From Thermoactinomyces sp. DSM 45891 (GTDB taxonomy: Bacteria > Bacillota > Bacilli > Thermoactinomycetales > Thermoactinomycetaceae), in NCBI RefSeq assembly GCF_900119485.1, contig NZ_FPJZ01000010.1, positions 1 to 64,000 of the forward strand: a DNA stretch of 64,000 bases, in the 5' to 3' direction. Under the pieces are notes generated by a model. That model saw only the letters and a program-made list of their open reading frames with translations, searched no databases and was not told where the DNA came from. Positions 43,762-53,250 of the stretch are shown in pieces. A program made the translations under genes and the position numbers. The first letter of the stretch is position 1; each line of letters opens with the position of its first letter.

Positions 43762-44961
43762 TTAACGAAAATGAAGTAGTGCCTTGTAAGCATTTACTCT
43801 TCCGAATTTCCAATATTCACCCGTCCCTGGGATTTTATCTGCGCTTTCTTCGAGTGCAGACCGAATTTGTGTGGAAGAGAGTCCTTTGGAGGCTAAGAGT
43901 GCGGCTACGCCTGATACGTTAGCGGTAGCCATCGAGGTTCCCTCTTTTGTCGTATAAGGGTCTTCAGGGGCCCAGTTGGTTGGAACGGTCGACATGATGT
44001 CAACCCCTGGTGCTGCTACATCTACTGTGGTTCCATAGTTGGAACGGCTCCATTTTGCATCGTTTGAATCCGTTGCCGCTACAGAGATCGCATTTGGGTA
44101 GGCAGCTGGATAGTAAGGCTCGGAAGTAGTAGAATTTCCTGCCCCTGCTATTACCACGACACCCTTATTCCAAGCATAGTTGACCGCATCTTCTAATACT
44201 TCGGCAGGGATGGACATCGCGATGCTTAGATTAATGACTTTTGCACCATGATCAACGGCATACGTAATTCCGTTCGCAATGACTTCGCTATATGAATATC
44301 CATTCCGATCTAGTACACGAACAGATAGTACTTTTACATTTGGAGCGACTCCAGCAACTCCAATACCGTTATTGGTTTGGGCGGCGATGGTTCCTGCTAT
44401 ATGGGTTCCGTGTCCCAGTTCATCATTGCTTGGATCATTATCATTTTGTACAAAATCGTAACCCGGGATGACTTTTCCCTTTAGATCAGGATGATTGCTT
44501 TGAACGCCTGAATCGACAACTGCTACTACAGTATCACTGCTTCCGCGGGTAATATCCCATGCTTCTGGAATCTGCATTTTTTTCAAGGGAGCGGTTTGGT
44601 TTGAAGAGTAGTAATGATCGTTTGGAGTCCATACTGCTTGGGAGACTTTGCTTGTCTCTACATATTCTACATTTGGCATTTTACGATATTCTTGCAGGGC
44701 CTCTTGTACGGATTGCCCTTGTACCTGAATGACCTCAAAGCCAATTTGTGAATTACGGGAGATTACTTTTGCATTTTTCTGTTGATAAAGACTATTTTTT
44801 TGTTCTGAAGAGACCTCTTTTTTAAATTTGACAATGAGCTTTTCATTTTCAGTTGTTGTTTTATTAGGAGTTGCCTGTACAGTAAGAGAGTCTGATAAAG
44901 ATAAGGATGAAATCAAGACTACGACCAGTAATAAAGAGTACCAATGCTTTATATGTTTCAT
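43762..44961 (-). CDS. Secreted subtilisin-like protease, thermitase-like (S8)
   Basis: This 399-residue prepro-protease has a signal peptide (to about residue 30), an I9-type propeptide and a mature domain starting near VWTPNDHYYSSNQ. That start, and later GITYAVDHGAKVINLS, NYAWNKG and the ending GRVNAYKALL, are very close to thermitase of Thermoactinomyces vulgaris as I remember it. Catalytic Asp is in VVDSGVQSNHPD, His in LGHGTHIAGT, Asn in AGAGNST and Ser in EGTSMATAN. The usual PHVAG after the Ser motif is replaced by ANVSG. Start ATG 44961 is preferred over 11 codons upstream because the signal peptide then begins MKHIKHW. Confidence 0.92.
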   Translation of the reverse strand: MKHIKHWYSLLLVVVLISSLSLSDSLTVQATPNKTTTENEKLIVKFKKEVSSEQKNSLYQQKNAKVISRNSQIGFEVIQVQGQSVQEALQEYRKMPNVEYVETSKVSQAVWTPNDHYYSSNQTAPLKKMQIPEAWDITRGSSDTVVAVVDSGVQSNHPDLKGKVIPGYDFVQNDNDPSNDELGHGTHIAGTIAAQTNNGIGVAGVAPNVKVLSVRVLDRNGYSYSEVIANGITYAVDHGAKVINLSIAMSIPAEVLEDAVNYAWNKGVVVIAGAGNSTTSEPYYPAAYPNAISVAATDSNDAKWSRSNYGTTVDVAAPGVDIMSTVPTNWAPEDPYTTKEGTSMATANVSGVAALLASKGLSSTQIRSALEESADKIPGTGEYWKFGRVNAYKALLHFR

Positions 44962-45112
44962 TTTATTTCCCCTTTTCCTGTTAGATAGGATCAAAAATAC
45001 ACACTATAAAAATTTCGATTATTCCTCCTTTGTTATTTATTTTTATAACAATAACATTTTCATTAAGAAAAATGAACGAAATTACATAAATACCATAAAT
45101 AAAATGAGCGTA

Positions 45113-45143
45113 CGAATATGCAAATCGATACGAGACATACCCA
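45113..45143 (+). promoter_or_regulatory. Possible sigma-G promoter of the ger operon
   Basis: CGAATA (45113-45118) and CATACCC (45136-45142) are separated by 17 bases, close to the forespore sigma-G pattern TGAATA-N17/18-CATACTA. It lies about 65 bases before the first ger gene, where forespore expression is expected. Confidence 0.5.
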
Positions 45144-45208
45144 ACCTGGGCACATTGTGTATGCTTTCTATTCATCACGCACATCATAATCTTGTGGCGG
45201 TGATGCAT

Positions 45209-46819
45209 ATGAAAATGAGACAGTTGCGCTTTCTACGTGATCAGAAACGGAAGAAAATATTAGAGCAACATAGTAAAAAGAAAGTGGAAGAACGATCTGA
45301 AAATAAAGGTATTTCCAAGAACCTGGGTGAGAATCTGGATTTTCTAAAGAATGTATTTGGAAACTCGACCGATATTATAACGCGGACGTTTACGATGAAA
45401 ACACCAGAGCATTCGACGGGTGCGGTTATTTATATCGATGAAATGGTGAATAAAGATATCACTCATAACTATATTTTGAGGCCTTTAATGCAAGAGGAAA
45501 TAAAGGATCAAACGGATATTTGGAAAAATATCGTCCAGAAGTTGATCGAAGCGGGCGAGGTCAAGGAAATCACGAAGATGAAGGATGTCATCAACGGGAT
45601 TTTAAGTGGTGACACGATTTTCTTATTGGAAGGGACAACCCGAGCTCTCGTTATTGGAACGAAGGGTTGGGCAACGCGGAGTGTCGGGGAACCGCGTGCG
45701 GAGTCTGTAGTGAGGGGTCCGCGTGAGGGTTTAAGTGAAACGTCTACTTTTAGTCTGGCTATGATTCGGCATCGGTTTAAAGATCCAGATCTTCGGATCC
45801 AATCCTTTGTGATTGGAGAGCGGACACAAACGGCTGTTTCTCTTCTATATGTAGAGGGTTTAACGAATGAGCAGATCGTGGAGACAGCTAGAAATAGGTT
45901 AAAGGATATCAAGATTGATGGGATTTTAGAAACAGGGTATCTGGAGGAATTTTTGCAGGACCAAACATGGACACCGTTTCCACAAATCCAAAACACAGAG
46001 CGCCCGGATTCGGTAGTGGCACACCTTCTAGAGGGAAGAATTGCGATTTTGGTAGATGGATCTCCTCATGCTTTGATTGCTCCTGCTGTTTTTACTCAAT
46101 TCTACAATAGTCCAGAGGATTATTATGAGCGTTATCTTATCTCGAGTTTTTTAAGACTGATTCGTTTATGTAGTTTTGCCATTGCCTTGTTATTGCCTGC
46201 TTTTTATATCGCCTTTGTCTCGTTTCATCCGGAGCTGATTCCAGACCAATTATCGATTGCAATGGCCGCAGGAAGGGCATCTGTTCCTTTCCCGTCTATT
46301 GTGGAGGCACTGGTGATGGAAGGAAGTATCGAGGTGCTCAGGGAGGCAAGTATTCGTTTGCCGGGACCGATTGGGCCCACTATCGGCATCGTAGGGGGAT
46401 TAGTAATCGGTACTTCAGCCGTACAAGCGGGCCTAGTTTCGCCAGCGATTGTAATTGTAGTTGGGATGACGACGATTAGTTCGTATGCCAACCCTAGTTA
46501 TAACGCGGCGATTAGTATTCGTTTGCTGAGATTCCCACTCATGATTGCCGCTTCCATATTAGGGTTGTTTGGTATTATGATTTCTCTTATGCTGATGGTT
46601 CTGCATATGGTTCAGATTCGTTCATTTGGTGTACCGTATATGACTCCATTTGCTCCGTTTCGTCGTGGGGCAATCAGAGACACCTTAGTACGGGTTCCGT
46701 GGAAATATATGAATACGCGTCCTAGTTTCTTGAAGCCACAAGATCGATATAGACAGAAAAACCAGAGTTCAGAAGAAGCAGTGAAGACAGGGAGGGATGC
46801 ATCCAATGACACCAAATAA
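45209..46819 (+). CDS. Spore germination receptor subunit A (GerA/GerKA family)
   Basis: This protein of about 536 residues forms the A subunit of a nutrient germinant receptor in the spore inner membrane. A long soluble N-terminal region (residues 1-300, with RPLMQEEIKD and GDTIFLLEGT) is followed by VGEPRAESVVRGPREG, the family hallmark, and four to five membrane helices (about 305-490) with RLPGPIGPTIGIVGGLVIG. The tail is basic. The start is uncertain; ATGs at 45203, 45209 and 45215 are close together and the frame is open much further upstream without support. The operon order is A-B-C. Confidence 0.93.
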   Translation: MKMRQLRFLRDQKRKKILEQHSKKKVEERSENKGISKNLGENLDFLKNVFGNSTDIITRTFTMKTPEHSTGAVIYIDEMVNKDITHNYILRPLMQEEIKDQTDIWKNIVQKLIEAGEVKEITKMKDVINGILSGDTIFLLEGTTRALVIGTKGWATRSVGEPRAESVVRGPREGLSETSTFSLAMIRHRFKDPDLRIQSFVIGERTQTAVSLLYVEGLTNEQIVETARNRLKDIKIDGILETGYLEEFLQDQTWTPFPQIQNTERPDSVVAHLLEGRIAILVDGSPHALIAPAVFTQFYNSPEDYYERYLISSFLRLIRLCSFAIALLLPAFYIAFVSFHPELIPDQLSIAMAAGRASVPFPSIVEALVMEGSIEVLREASIRLPGPIGPTIGIVGGLVIGTSAVQAGLVSPAIVIVVGMTTISSYANPSYNAAISIRLLRFPLMIAASILGLFGIMISLMLMVLHMVQIRSFGVPYMTPFAPFRRGAIRDTLVRVPWKYMNTRPSFLKPQDRYRQKNQSSEEAVKTGRDASNDTK

Positions 46820-48017
46820 CTCATCACACTCTCCTGCTTCTAAGAAGGTCGATCATCAAGGCAGTCTTTCTTCTTATCAGATCTATGTTTTGATTATCCT
46901 TTCTATTATTGGAGCGCCTTTACTGAACTTTCCCCGCTTTGTAGCAGCGGAAGCAGGAGCGGATGGAGTCTGGTTGAGTGTGATCTCAGGATTGCTAGTT
47001 ACAGGTTTCGTTTATATGGTCAGTAAGCTATGCCAACGATTTACAGGCCAAACCTTTGTACAATTTATCCCGGAAATTTTTGAAACGAAGCGGATGAAGT
47101 GGATTGGTAAGGGAATTGCTAGTTTGATTATTATTTGTTTTGCGTTGTACTGGATGAATCAGATTTCGTTTCAAGTGCGGCTATTTAGTGAAGCGACAAA
47201 TACTACATTGTTGCCTAAAACACCGATTGAAGTTACGATTCTGACATTATTGCTGGCGTCTACCTTCGCTTCTTATTCTCGGCCGGCAGTGATTGGGATG
47301 CTAAATGAATTTTTATTTCCGATTATCTTACTTCCCTTTTTATTACAGTTATATGTTGTGTTTAAAAAAGGGGAATGGGTTCATCTATTTCCTCTCCTCC
47401 AAAGTGATTGGAGGGGATTGGGAAAAGGGATATTATCAAACGGCTTAGGGTTTTCTGGATTTGAAGTATTGTTTTTAATAATGGGCTACAGCCAAAAGGT
47501 GGAGCATTCTGCTAAGGTGAGTGCTAAGGCCATTCTGACTACTACGGTTTTACTGTCTAGTACCATCATTGCCCAATATCTTGTTTTTGGAGTAGATGCA
47601 TTATCTAAAAATCTATGGTCGGCCCTCGATTTTTACAAAGAGGTGAGGCCTGAGTTGTTAGTCATCGAGCGAATTGAGGCATTTGTGTTAGGAATTTGGG
47701 TCGTGATCGCTTTTATTGCAATTACAAATTTACAGTTTGCCTTAGTTCGTACCATCTGTGAAGCATTTCAAGTAAAAGAAGAACAAACCAAGTATGTGGC
47801 TTGGGCATTACTTCCTTTTTTCTATGGTGGAGCGATGGTTTCAGAAAATATAAGTGATTTCTTCACCAAGTTTCAAGAATACAGCTATATTGGCTTTGTT
47901 TTTTCAATCGTGGTACCAATCGTTTTATTTTTACTGGCGATCATTCGTCGTAAGAAAATCCCGTCTAAGAAAAAAGACCAGAAAGGAGAAGAAAATCATC
48001 ATGCGACATCTTCCTAA
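46806..48017 (+). CDS. Spore germination receptor subunit B (GerB/GerKB family)
   Basis: This 403-residue membrane protein of the amino acid/polyamine-type superfamily (PF03845) probably binds or senses the germinant. It has about ten helices, beginning SSYQIYVLIILSIIGAPLLNFPR, which is typical of GerB subunits. I choose ATG 46806 because GGGAGGG is nine bases before it; an ATG nine bases upstream directly abuts that site. It overlaps the end of subunit A and its end overlaps subunit C, so the three are translationally coupled. Confidence 0.93.
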   Translation: MTPNNSSHSPASKKVDHQGSLSSYQIYVLIILSIIGAPLLNFPRFVAAEAGADGVWLSVISGLLVTGFVYMVSKLCQRFTGQTFVQFIPEIFETKRMKWIGKGIASLIIICFALYWMNQISFQVRLFSEATNTTLLPKTPIEVTILTLLLASTFASYSRPAVIGMLNEFLFPIILLPFLLQLYVVFKKGEWVHLFPLLQSDWRGLGKGILSNGLGFSGFEVLFLIMGYSQKVEHSAKVSAKAILTTTVLLSSTIIAQYLVFGVDALSKNLWSALDFYKEVRPELLVIERIEAFVLGIWVVIAFIAITNLQFALVRTICEAFQVKEEQTKYVAWALLPFFYGGAMVSENISDFFTKFQEYSYIGFVFSIVVPIVLFLLAIIRRKKIPSKKKDQKGEENHHATSS

Positions 48018-49131
48018 GATCATAATTCTCACGTTGATTTTCCCTCTTTTGGCTGGTTGTTGGGATAGGAGAGAGATAGAGGATCGGTTATATGTATCGG
48101 CTATTGCTATTGATAGTACAGAGGATGATGATATAGCAGAGATTAGTGTTCAAATCCCAATTCCAAATCAAGTAGTGGGAGGAGGGGGCGGTGGTCAAGC
48201 GGAAGGAGGGAAAGGGCCGAGTGGGCCGTTTGAACTACTGTCCGGAGTTGGAAAGACGTATTCGGAAGCTATGCATCAAATTGTTGTCTCTTCTAATGAT
48301 CCATTATTCTTTGGGAATATGCAGGTGATTATGATCTCTGAAGAACAAGCTAAGAAGGGGATCGAGCGCTTTATGGATGCGATTAAACGTACTTCCGAAG
48401 TTCGACGCCAATTGTATCCAATTGTAGTGAAGGGAAAAGCAAAAGATGCGCTTAATGTGAAAGTGCCATCTGAAGAGATTCCAGTCAATTACATACGAGG
48501 AATGTTGCGTTCTGGAACGAGAAATGGCATTTTTGCCGATATTACACTTGGACAACTTCTAATTGATATGGGGCTTCCGGGGTGTCAATTTCCTATTATG
48601 AATTATATGGAGCCCACGGAAGGCGGGTATAAGTGGGATGGGATCGCTGTATTTAAAGGAGAAAAAATGGTTGGAGCCATCCAGGGAAGAGAAGATGTTG
48701 CCGGCGTCCTTCAAGTTAGAACCAATCAAAAAGGACATGTGGTAATCGTACCACGTAAGGATGGCATGATCGCATTTCATCCTTATAGTAGCAAACGGAA
48801 GATTAAGGTGAATCCAGATGGTTCCGTGGTCATTGACATAGATGTGACTGGACTGATTCAAGAGAAAACATCCACAGATGATTTATCAAAAACGGAAGTG
48901 CTACAGGATGTTAGTAATCAAGTATCAACGATCTATCAAAGGCAGATGAAAGGTTTAGTTAATCATTCTCAAAAAGAGTTAAAGGCAGATGTTTTTAATT
49001 TAGGAGAGTATGTGAGAGCGTATCAACCGAAATTTTACAATAGCATCAATTGGCAAGAGGATTATCCGGACATCCCCATTACAACCAAGTATCATGTAAC
49101 CATTCATCGGTATGGAATTAGCTCAGACTAA
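48001..49131 (+). CDS. Spore germination receptor lipoprotein subunit C (GerC/GerAC family)
   Basis: This 376-residue lipoprotein is the third receptor subunit. The signal peptide ends in LLAGC (Cys near residue 19), followed by the family motif WDRREIEDRLYVSAIAID. The insertion VVGGGGGGQAEGGKGP near residues 58-73 is a flexible glycine stretch. The C-terminal GerAC domain ends HVTIHRYGISSD. Start at 48001 behind AAAGGAG, overlapping subunit B by 17 bases. Confidence 0.93.
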   Translation: MRHLPKIIILTLIFPLLAGCWDRREIEDRLYVSAIAIDSTEDDDIAEISVQIPIPNQVVGGGGGGQAEGGKGPSGPFELLSGVGKTYSEAMHQIVVSSNDPLFFGNMQVIMISEEQAKKGIERFMDAIKRTSEVRRQLYPIVVKGKAKDALNVKVPSEEIPVNYIRGMLRSGTRNGIFADITLGQLLIDMGLPGCQFPIMNYMEPTEGGYKWDGIAVFKGEKMVGAIQGREDVAGVLQVRTNQKGHVVIVPRKDGMIAFHPYSSKRKIKVNPDGSVVIDIDVTGLIQEKTSTDDLSKTEVLQDVSNQVSTIYQRQMKGLVNHSQKELKADVFNLGEYVRAYQPKFYNSINWQEDYPDIPITTKYHVTIHRYGISSD

Positions 49132-49199
49132 CTTGTCAAAAATTCGAAACAAGAAGGGCTGAAAAAGGGGGTTATTTCCTTTTCTTTCCCGTTATGGAT

Positions 49200-49208
49200 T
49201 GATATAAT
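49200..49208 (+). promoter_or_regulatory. Extended -10 promoter before rlmN
   Basis: TGATATAAT is a TGn-extended -10 element about 50 bases before the GTG start of rlmN. No good -35 is visible. It would restart the backbone transcript after the inserted region. Confidence 0.45.
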
Positions 49209-49256
49209 AGGGAAAGTTTTTTAAAGGATAATGAAGAACAATTTGAGGAAGATCTG

Positions 49257-50309
49257 GTGAAAAAGTTTATGAAACCATTTGCATATGATTTGGATTTACC
49301 TAATTGGAAAGATTGGATGAAAGAGCATGGTGAGCCAGAGTTCCGCGCTGGACAAGTAATGGATTGGTTATATGGAAAACGAGTGAATTCGTTCGAAGAG
49401 ATGAGCAATCTTTCTAAGAAGCTCCGTGATAATTTAGCAAATGCATTTGAGCTACAACCATTAAAAATTATTACTTCTCAAGAATCGCAAGATGGAACGA
49501 TTAAATTTTTATTTGGATTAGTGGATGATCACGCGATTGAAACAGTGGTTATGCGCCATAATTATGGTGTAAGTGTTTGTGTAACGACTCAAGTAGGTTG
49601 TCGGATTGGTTGTACATTTTGCGCCTCTACTCTGGGGGGGTTGAAGCGGAACCTAACAGCGGGTGAGATTGTGGCTCAAGTGATAACTGCCCAAAAAGCA
49701 CTTGATGAATCCGAAGAGCGAGTGAAGTCGGTTGTGATTATGGGATCTGGTGAACCGTTTGAAAACTATGAGCCTACGATTCAGTTTGTTAAGATTATCA
49801 ACTCACCGAAAGGGCTAAACATCGGGCAACGTCATATTACAGTGTCGACCAGTGGTGTGGTTCCGAATATTTATCGTTTTGCTGATGAAGGTTGGCAAGT
49901 AGGACTAGCCATCTCCCTACATGCTCCTAATCAGGATTTGCGTTCTAGTTTAATGCCGATTAACCGTAGACATCCGTTGGCAGAATTATTGGATGCTTGT
50001 TGGTACTATCTACGGACGACTGGCCGCAGGCTCACATTTGAATATGCTCTTATTGGTGGAAAAAATGACCAATTGGAGCATGCACATGAACTAGGGAAAT
50101 TATTACAGGGGATGAACTGTTTGGTAAACTTGATTCCTGTCAACTATGTACCAGAGCGCGATTTTACACGGACCTCTCGTAATCAAATTTTCGAGTTTAA
50201 AAAGGTATTGGATTCATATAAAATCAATACGACGATTCGCCGTGAGCAGGGGCACGATATAGATGCTGCTTGCGGACAGTTGCGTGCGAAGCACAATAAG
50301 TTAGTCTAA
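49257..50309 (+). CDS. rlmN: Dual-specificity 23S rRNA (A2503-C2) / tRNA (A37-C2) methyltransferase
   Basis: This 350-residue radical-SAM enzyme methylates A2503 of 23S rRNA. The iron-sulfur cysteines are C115, C119 and C122 in GCRIGCTFC. The second catalytic Cys lies near the C-terminus in DAACGQL (C339). GEIVAQVI and MGSGEPFENY are family blocks. The start is GTG 49257, 6 bases after GAGGAAG. It resumes the Bacillus gene order that was interrupted after rsmB. Confidence 0.96.
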   Translation: MKKFMKPFAYDLDLPNWKDWMKEHGEPEFRAGQVMDWLYGKRVNSFEEMSNLSKKLRDNLANAFELQPLKIITSQESQDGTIKFLFGLVDDHAIETVVMRHNYGVSVCVTTQVGCRIGCTFCASTLGGLKRNLTAGEIVAQVITAQKALDESEERVKSVVIMGSGEPFENYEPTIQFVKIINSPKGLNIGQRHITVSTSGVVPNIYRFADEGWQVGLAISLHAPNQDLRSSLMPINRRHPLAELLDACWYYLRTTGRRLTFEYALIGGKNDQLEHAHELGKLLQGMNCLVNLIPVNYVPERDFTRTSRNQIFEFKKVLDSYKINTTIRREQGHDIDAACGQLRAKHNKLV

Positions 50310-50480
50310 CTTAACCCAAATCGTTTACAATATAATATAGAGTTAGAGTACCCTGAACGAAGGAGGAGATTGTAGCTCCTATCTTCTTCTTCCATTTTCA
50401 AAACGATAGAAATGAAAGGTATTTCTTCACATATGGTTCACATGAATTTAGGAATGCCGATGGGAAAGGGGTAAGCCGCA

Positions 50481-51218
50481 ATGGAGATTGCACACCGAAC
50501 AAATGTCGGTCTCGTGCGTGACTTAAACGAGGATAGTGCTGCTCTTGTCCGCCGTGAAGATGGGTCAGTACTTGCAATTGTGGCAGATGGCATGGGTGGA
50601 CATCAAGCTGGTGAAATTGCCAGTCAGACAACAGTCAAGGTAATTGAATCCATCTTACAAAGTAAAAATTTCCACTCCACAGAAGAGCGGACCGATTCCA
50701 TACTAAGTGCGGTTGGGAAAGCAAATGCCGAAGTATTTTATCTATCTCAAAATAATGAGCAATATCAAGGAATGGGCACTACAGTTATAGCGGGTATTAT
50801 GGATTCATGTGAGGTCGTATTGGGACATGTAGGGGATAGTCGGGCTTACATGTTACATAAAGGTGGCCTCTATCAGCTAACAGAGGATCACACATACGTG
50901 AATTTGTTACAAAAATATGGGCAAATCACGACAGAAGAAGCAAAGAATCATCCTCAACGAAATATGGTCGTTAGAGCGATCGGCACCGCTGAGGACGTTG
51001 AGGTGGATCTCATTCACACTCCCTGGAACCCAGATGATATGTTGCTTTTATGTTCTGATGGCTTAACTGATATGGTGGCCGAACGCGAAATCGGATTAGT
51101 TTTATCAAGCGAGATAACGATTGAAGAAAAAGCTGATGAGCTAATTCAGCAAGCCATCCAAGCGGGTGGCAAAGATAATATTTCCGTAATCCTACTAAAG
51201 AATACAGAGATATTGTAA
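50481..51218 (+). CDS. prpC: PP2C-type protein serine/threonine phosphatase
   Basis: This 245-residue manganese-dependent phosphatase opposes the kinase PrkC encoded next. PP2C metal-binding motifs are present: NEDSAAL, VADGMGGHQAGEIAS, VGDSRAYML, LTEDH, CSDGLTDMV and the late GGKDNISVILL. Full length. The start is 26 bases upstream of the kinase region partner, with ribosome site AAAGGGG. Together they regulate cell-wall synthesis, ribosome quiescence and spore germination in Bacillus. Confidence 0.96.
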   Translation: MEIAHRTNVGLVRDLNEDSAALVRREDGSVLAIVADGMGGHQAGEIASQTTVKVIESILQSKNFHSTEERTDSILSAVGKANAEVFYLSQNNEQYQGMGTTVIAGIMDSCEVVLGHVGDSRAYMLHKGGLYQLTEDHTYVNLLQKYGQITTEEAKNHPQRNMVVRAIGTAEDVEVDLIHTPWNPDDMLLLCSDGLTDMVAEREIGLVLSSEITIEEKADELIQQAIQAGGKDNISVILLKNTEIL

Positions 51219-51244
51219 ATAGGCTGAGGAGGAGCAAGGTAATT

Positions 51245-52975
51245 ATGCGGATGGAAGGGAAGAGACTGAGTGGTCGTTACGAGATCCTAAATAGGATCGG
51301 TGGCGGTGGGATGGCAGTCGTATATAAAGCTAAAGACATGTCTCTTCATCGTAATGTAGCAGTGAAAGTGCTCAGCGAATCGCTCAGTAATGATTCAGAG
51401 TTTATTCGTCGCTTTAGTCGGGAAGCTCAAGCAGCAGCTAGTTTGTCTCATCCGAATATTGTAAATGTTTACGATGTGGGCCAAGACGACTATACGCAAT
51501 TTATCGTAATGGAATTAATCGAAGGTCCAACGCTTAAACAACATATTCAAGAACAAGGACCTCTTTCTGTAGAAGAAGCAGCGGAGATCGCCATTCAAAT
51601 CTGTGATGGCTTATCTAATGCGCATGATAACGGTATTGTTCACCGAGATATCAAGCCACATAACATCTTACTCGGTGGGAATGGCCGAGCAAAAGTAACC
51701 GACTTCGGGATCGCGAGAGCCGCAAGTTCCTCAACGATTACCCAAACAGGATCGGTTATGGGATCCGTACACTATTTCTCACCTGAACAAGCACGCGGCG
51801 GAGTGATTACCGAGAAATCAGATATCTACTCTCTCGGTGTTGTGTTTTATGAAATGCTTACAGGAAAACTTCCTTTCGATGGTGATTCTGCGATTGGGAT
51901 TGCCCTGCAACATTTACAAGAACCCGTGCCAGATCCAAAAGAGCTCAATCCAGACATTCCCGATAATATCGTAAAAATCTTGCTCCGTTCGATGGAAAAA
52001 GATCCGGAGATGAGATACACGTCGGTAAGAGCGATGATGCAAGATATTCGCTACGCGCTCCAAATCGGACATCGCAATGAATTTACTTGGGGCAATAGCA
52101 AGGAAAAGTCACGGACGAAAGATTTCTATGCAACCGTTCCATTGACAGGTGATACGAACTTTTCAAACGATCAATCCGAAACCGATTCGATACCCAAGAG
52201 CCGTAATAAATTCCGTGGTGGTAGTGAGCTACAGGACGACGGGCGGAAATTTGATCGTCCCGCTACAGGGAAGTTTGGACTAACGAAAAGTCGAATTGAA
52301 GGACTTCGTAACATCCCCGTTGGAGAACAGACCGTTCTTCAAAAAACAGTTGTCTGGCTAGACGACGTGCAACAAAAGCTACCATGGTGGAAAAAAGCAA
52401 TCTTCGGACTCATTAGCATCGTACTCATCTTCACCCTCGCCTTATGGCTCTTTAACACGGCTATCGGATTCCTCGGTCAAAATAATAAAGGTGGTGCGGC
52501 TCCCGTATCCGAAGGCAGTTCTCAGTCTCAAGAGAAAGAGCAAAAGAAGGCCACTGATTTTAAGGGAAAGCCTTTTAGTGAGTTACAGAAGTGGGCGAAA
52601 GCTAACAAAGTCAAGATTGACGGAACGCAAAACTTTAAGACAAGTGATGAACCGAAAAATACAGTGCTTGAGGTTGAGCAAAAAGGTAATTCGATAACGG
52701 TTACGTTAAGTCTTGGACCTAAAGGTGGAATGGATACTGTTCCGGAAGAGATTATAGGTGTTTATCAAAGCAGTGTTAAAAACTGGGAAAGTAGATACAA
52801 TATTATAATTCAAAGTGATAACAGCCACTGTGGAAATGATACGTCTGGAAGAACTTCCCACGGTCAAATTATGGCAACTGAGCCTGCCCCGGGACAGCCG
52901 ATTCCAGCAGATCGTAAAGTACGAGTATGGATAAATGTTCAAAAGAAATGTTCAGTGGATCCGCCTTCTCAATGA
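51245..52975 (+). CDS. prkC: Transmembrane serine/threonine kinase with reduced PASTA region
   Basis: This 576-residue Hanks-type kinase has the kinase domain at residues 1-275 (catalytic Lys in AVKVL near 41, HRDIKPHN near 133, DFG near 153). A juxtamembrane linker, a single helix at about 387-408 and an extracellular part of about 165 residues follow. Only one clear PASTA repeat is visible (about 434-495), followed by a divergent region with two cysteines (C in SHCGND, C in KKCSVD) and a PAPGQPIPADRKVRVWIN end. Bacillus PrkC has three PASTA repeats, so the muropeptide-sensing part is shorter here. Confidence 0.94.
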   Translation: MRMEGKRLSGRYEILNRIGGGGMAVVYKAKDMSLHRNVAVKVLSESLSNDSEFIRRFSREAQAAASLSHPNIVNVYDVGQDDYTQFIVMELIEGPTLKQHIQEQGPLSVEEAAEIAIQICDGLSNAHDNGIVHRDIKPHNILLGGNGRAKVTDFGIARAASSSTITQTGSVMGSVHYFSPEQARGGVITEKSDIYSLGVVFYEMLTGKLPFDGDSAIGIALQHLQEPVPDPKELNPDIPDNIVKILLRSMEKDPEMRYTSVRAMMQDIRYALQIGHRNEFTWGNSKEKSRTKDFYATVPLTGDTNFSNDQSETDSIPKSRNKFRGGSELQDDGRKFDRPATGKFGLTKSRIEGLRNIPVGEQTVLQKTVVWLDDVQQKLPWWKKAIFGLISIVLIFTLALWLFNTAIGFLGQNNKGGAAPVSEGSSQSQEKEQKKATDFKGKPFSELQKWAKANKVKIDGTQNFKTSDEPKNTVLEVEQKGNSITVTLSLGPKGGMDTVPEEIIGVYQSSVKNWESRYNIIIQSDNSHCGNDTSGRTSHGQIMATEPAPGQPIPADRKVRVWINVQKKCSVDPPSQ

Positions 52976-53019
52976 TGTTACTCCGTTAAAAGAGTAAAGG
53001 ATAGAATGATTTTTCACTC

Positions 53020-53068
53020 ACAAGAGGTTGCTTCCGTCTCATAACAGACAAAGGCAACCTCTTATTAT
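53020..53068 (+). terminator. Intrinsic terminator after prkC
   Basis: The 10-bp stem AAGAGGTTGC (53022-53031) pairs with 53053-53062 and is followed by ATTATATAG. The T-run is imperfect. The rest of the gap to rsgA shows no gene. Confidence 0.7.
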
Positions 53069-53250
53069 ATAGTGTGTATAACCAATGGATATATTTCTAA
53101 TTATGATATTTCATACCGCTTTTAATAATGACTGTTGATTATTTTGTAGACGGGAAATGAATAGTGGTATGTTAGAGTTTAACTAGAGTCGACGAGTTAT
53201 CAAAATAGTAATAGTAAATGTACAGATTAGGTTCATAATAGGAGGTATGT

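Noticed and set aside
44828..45208. Long N-terminal extension of the germination subunit A gene
   Set aside because: The upstream codons overlap the 5' end of the divergent subtilase gene, are low-complexity and AT-rich, and are not part of GerA proteins.
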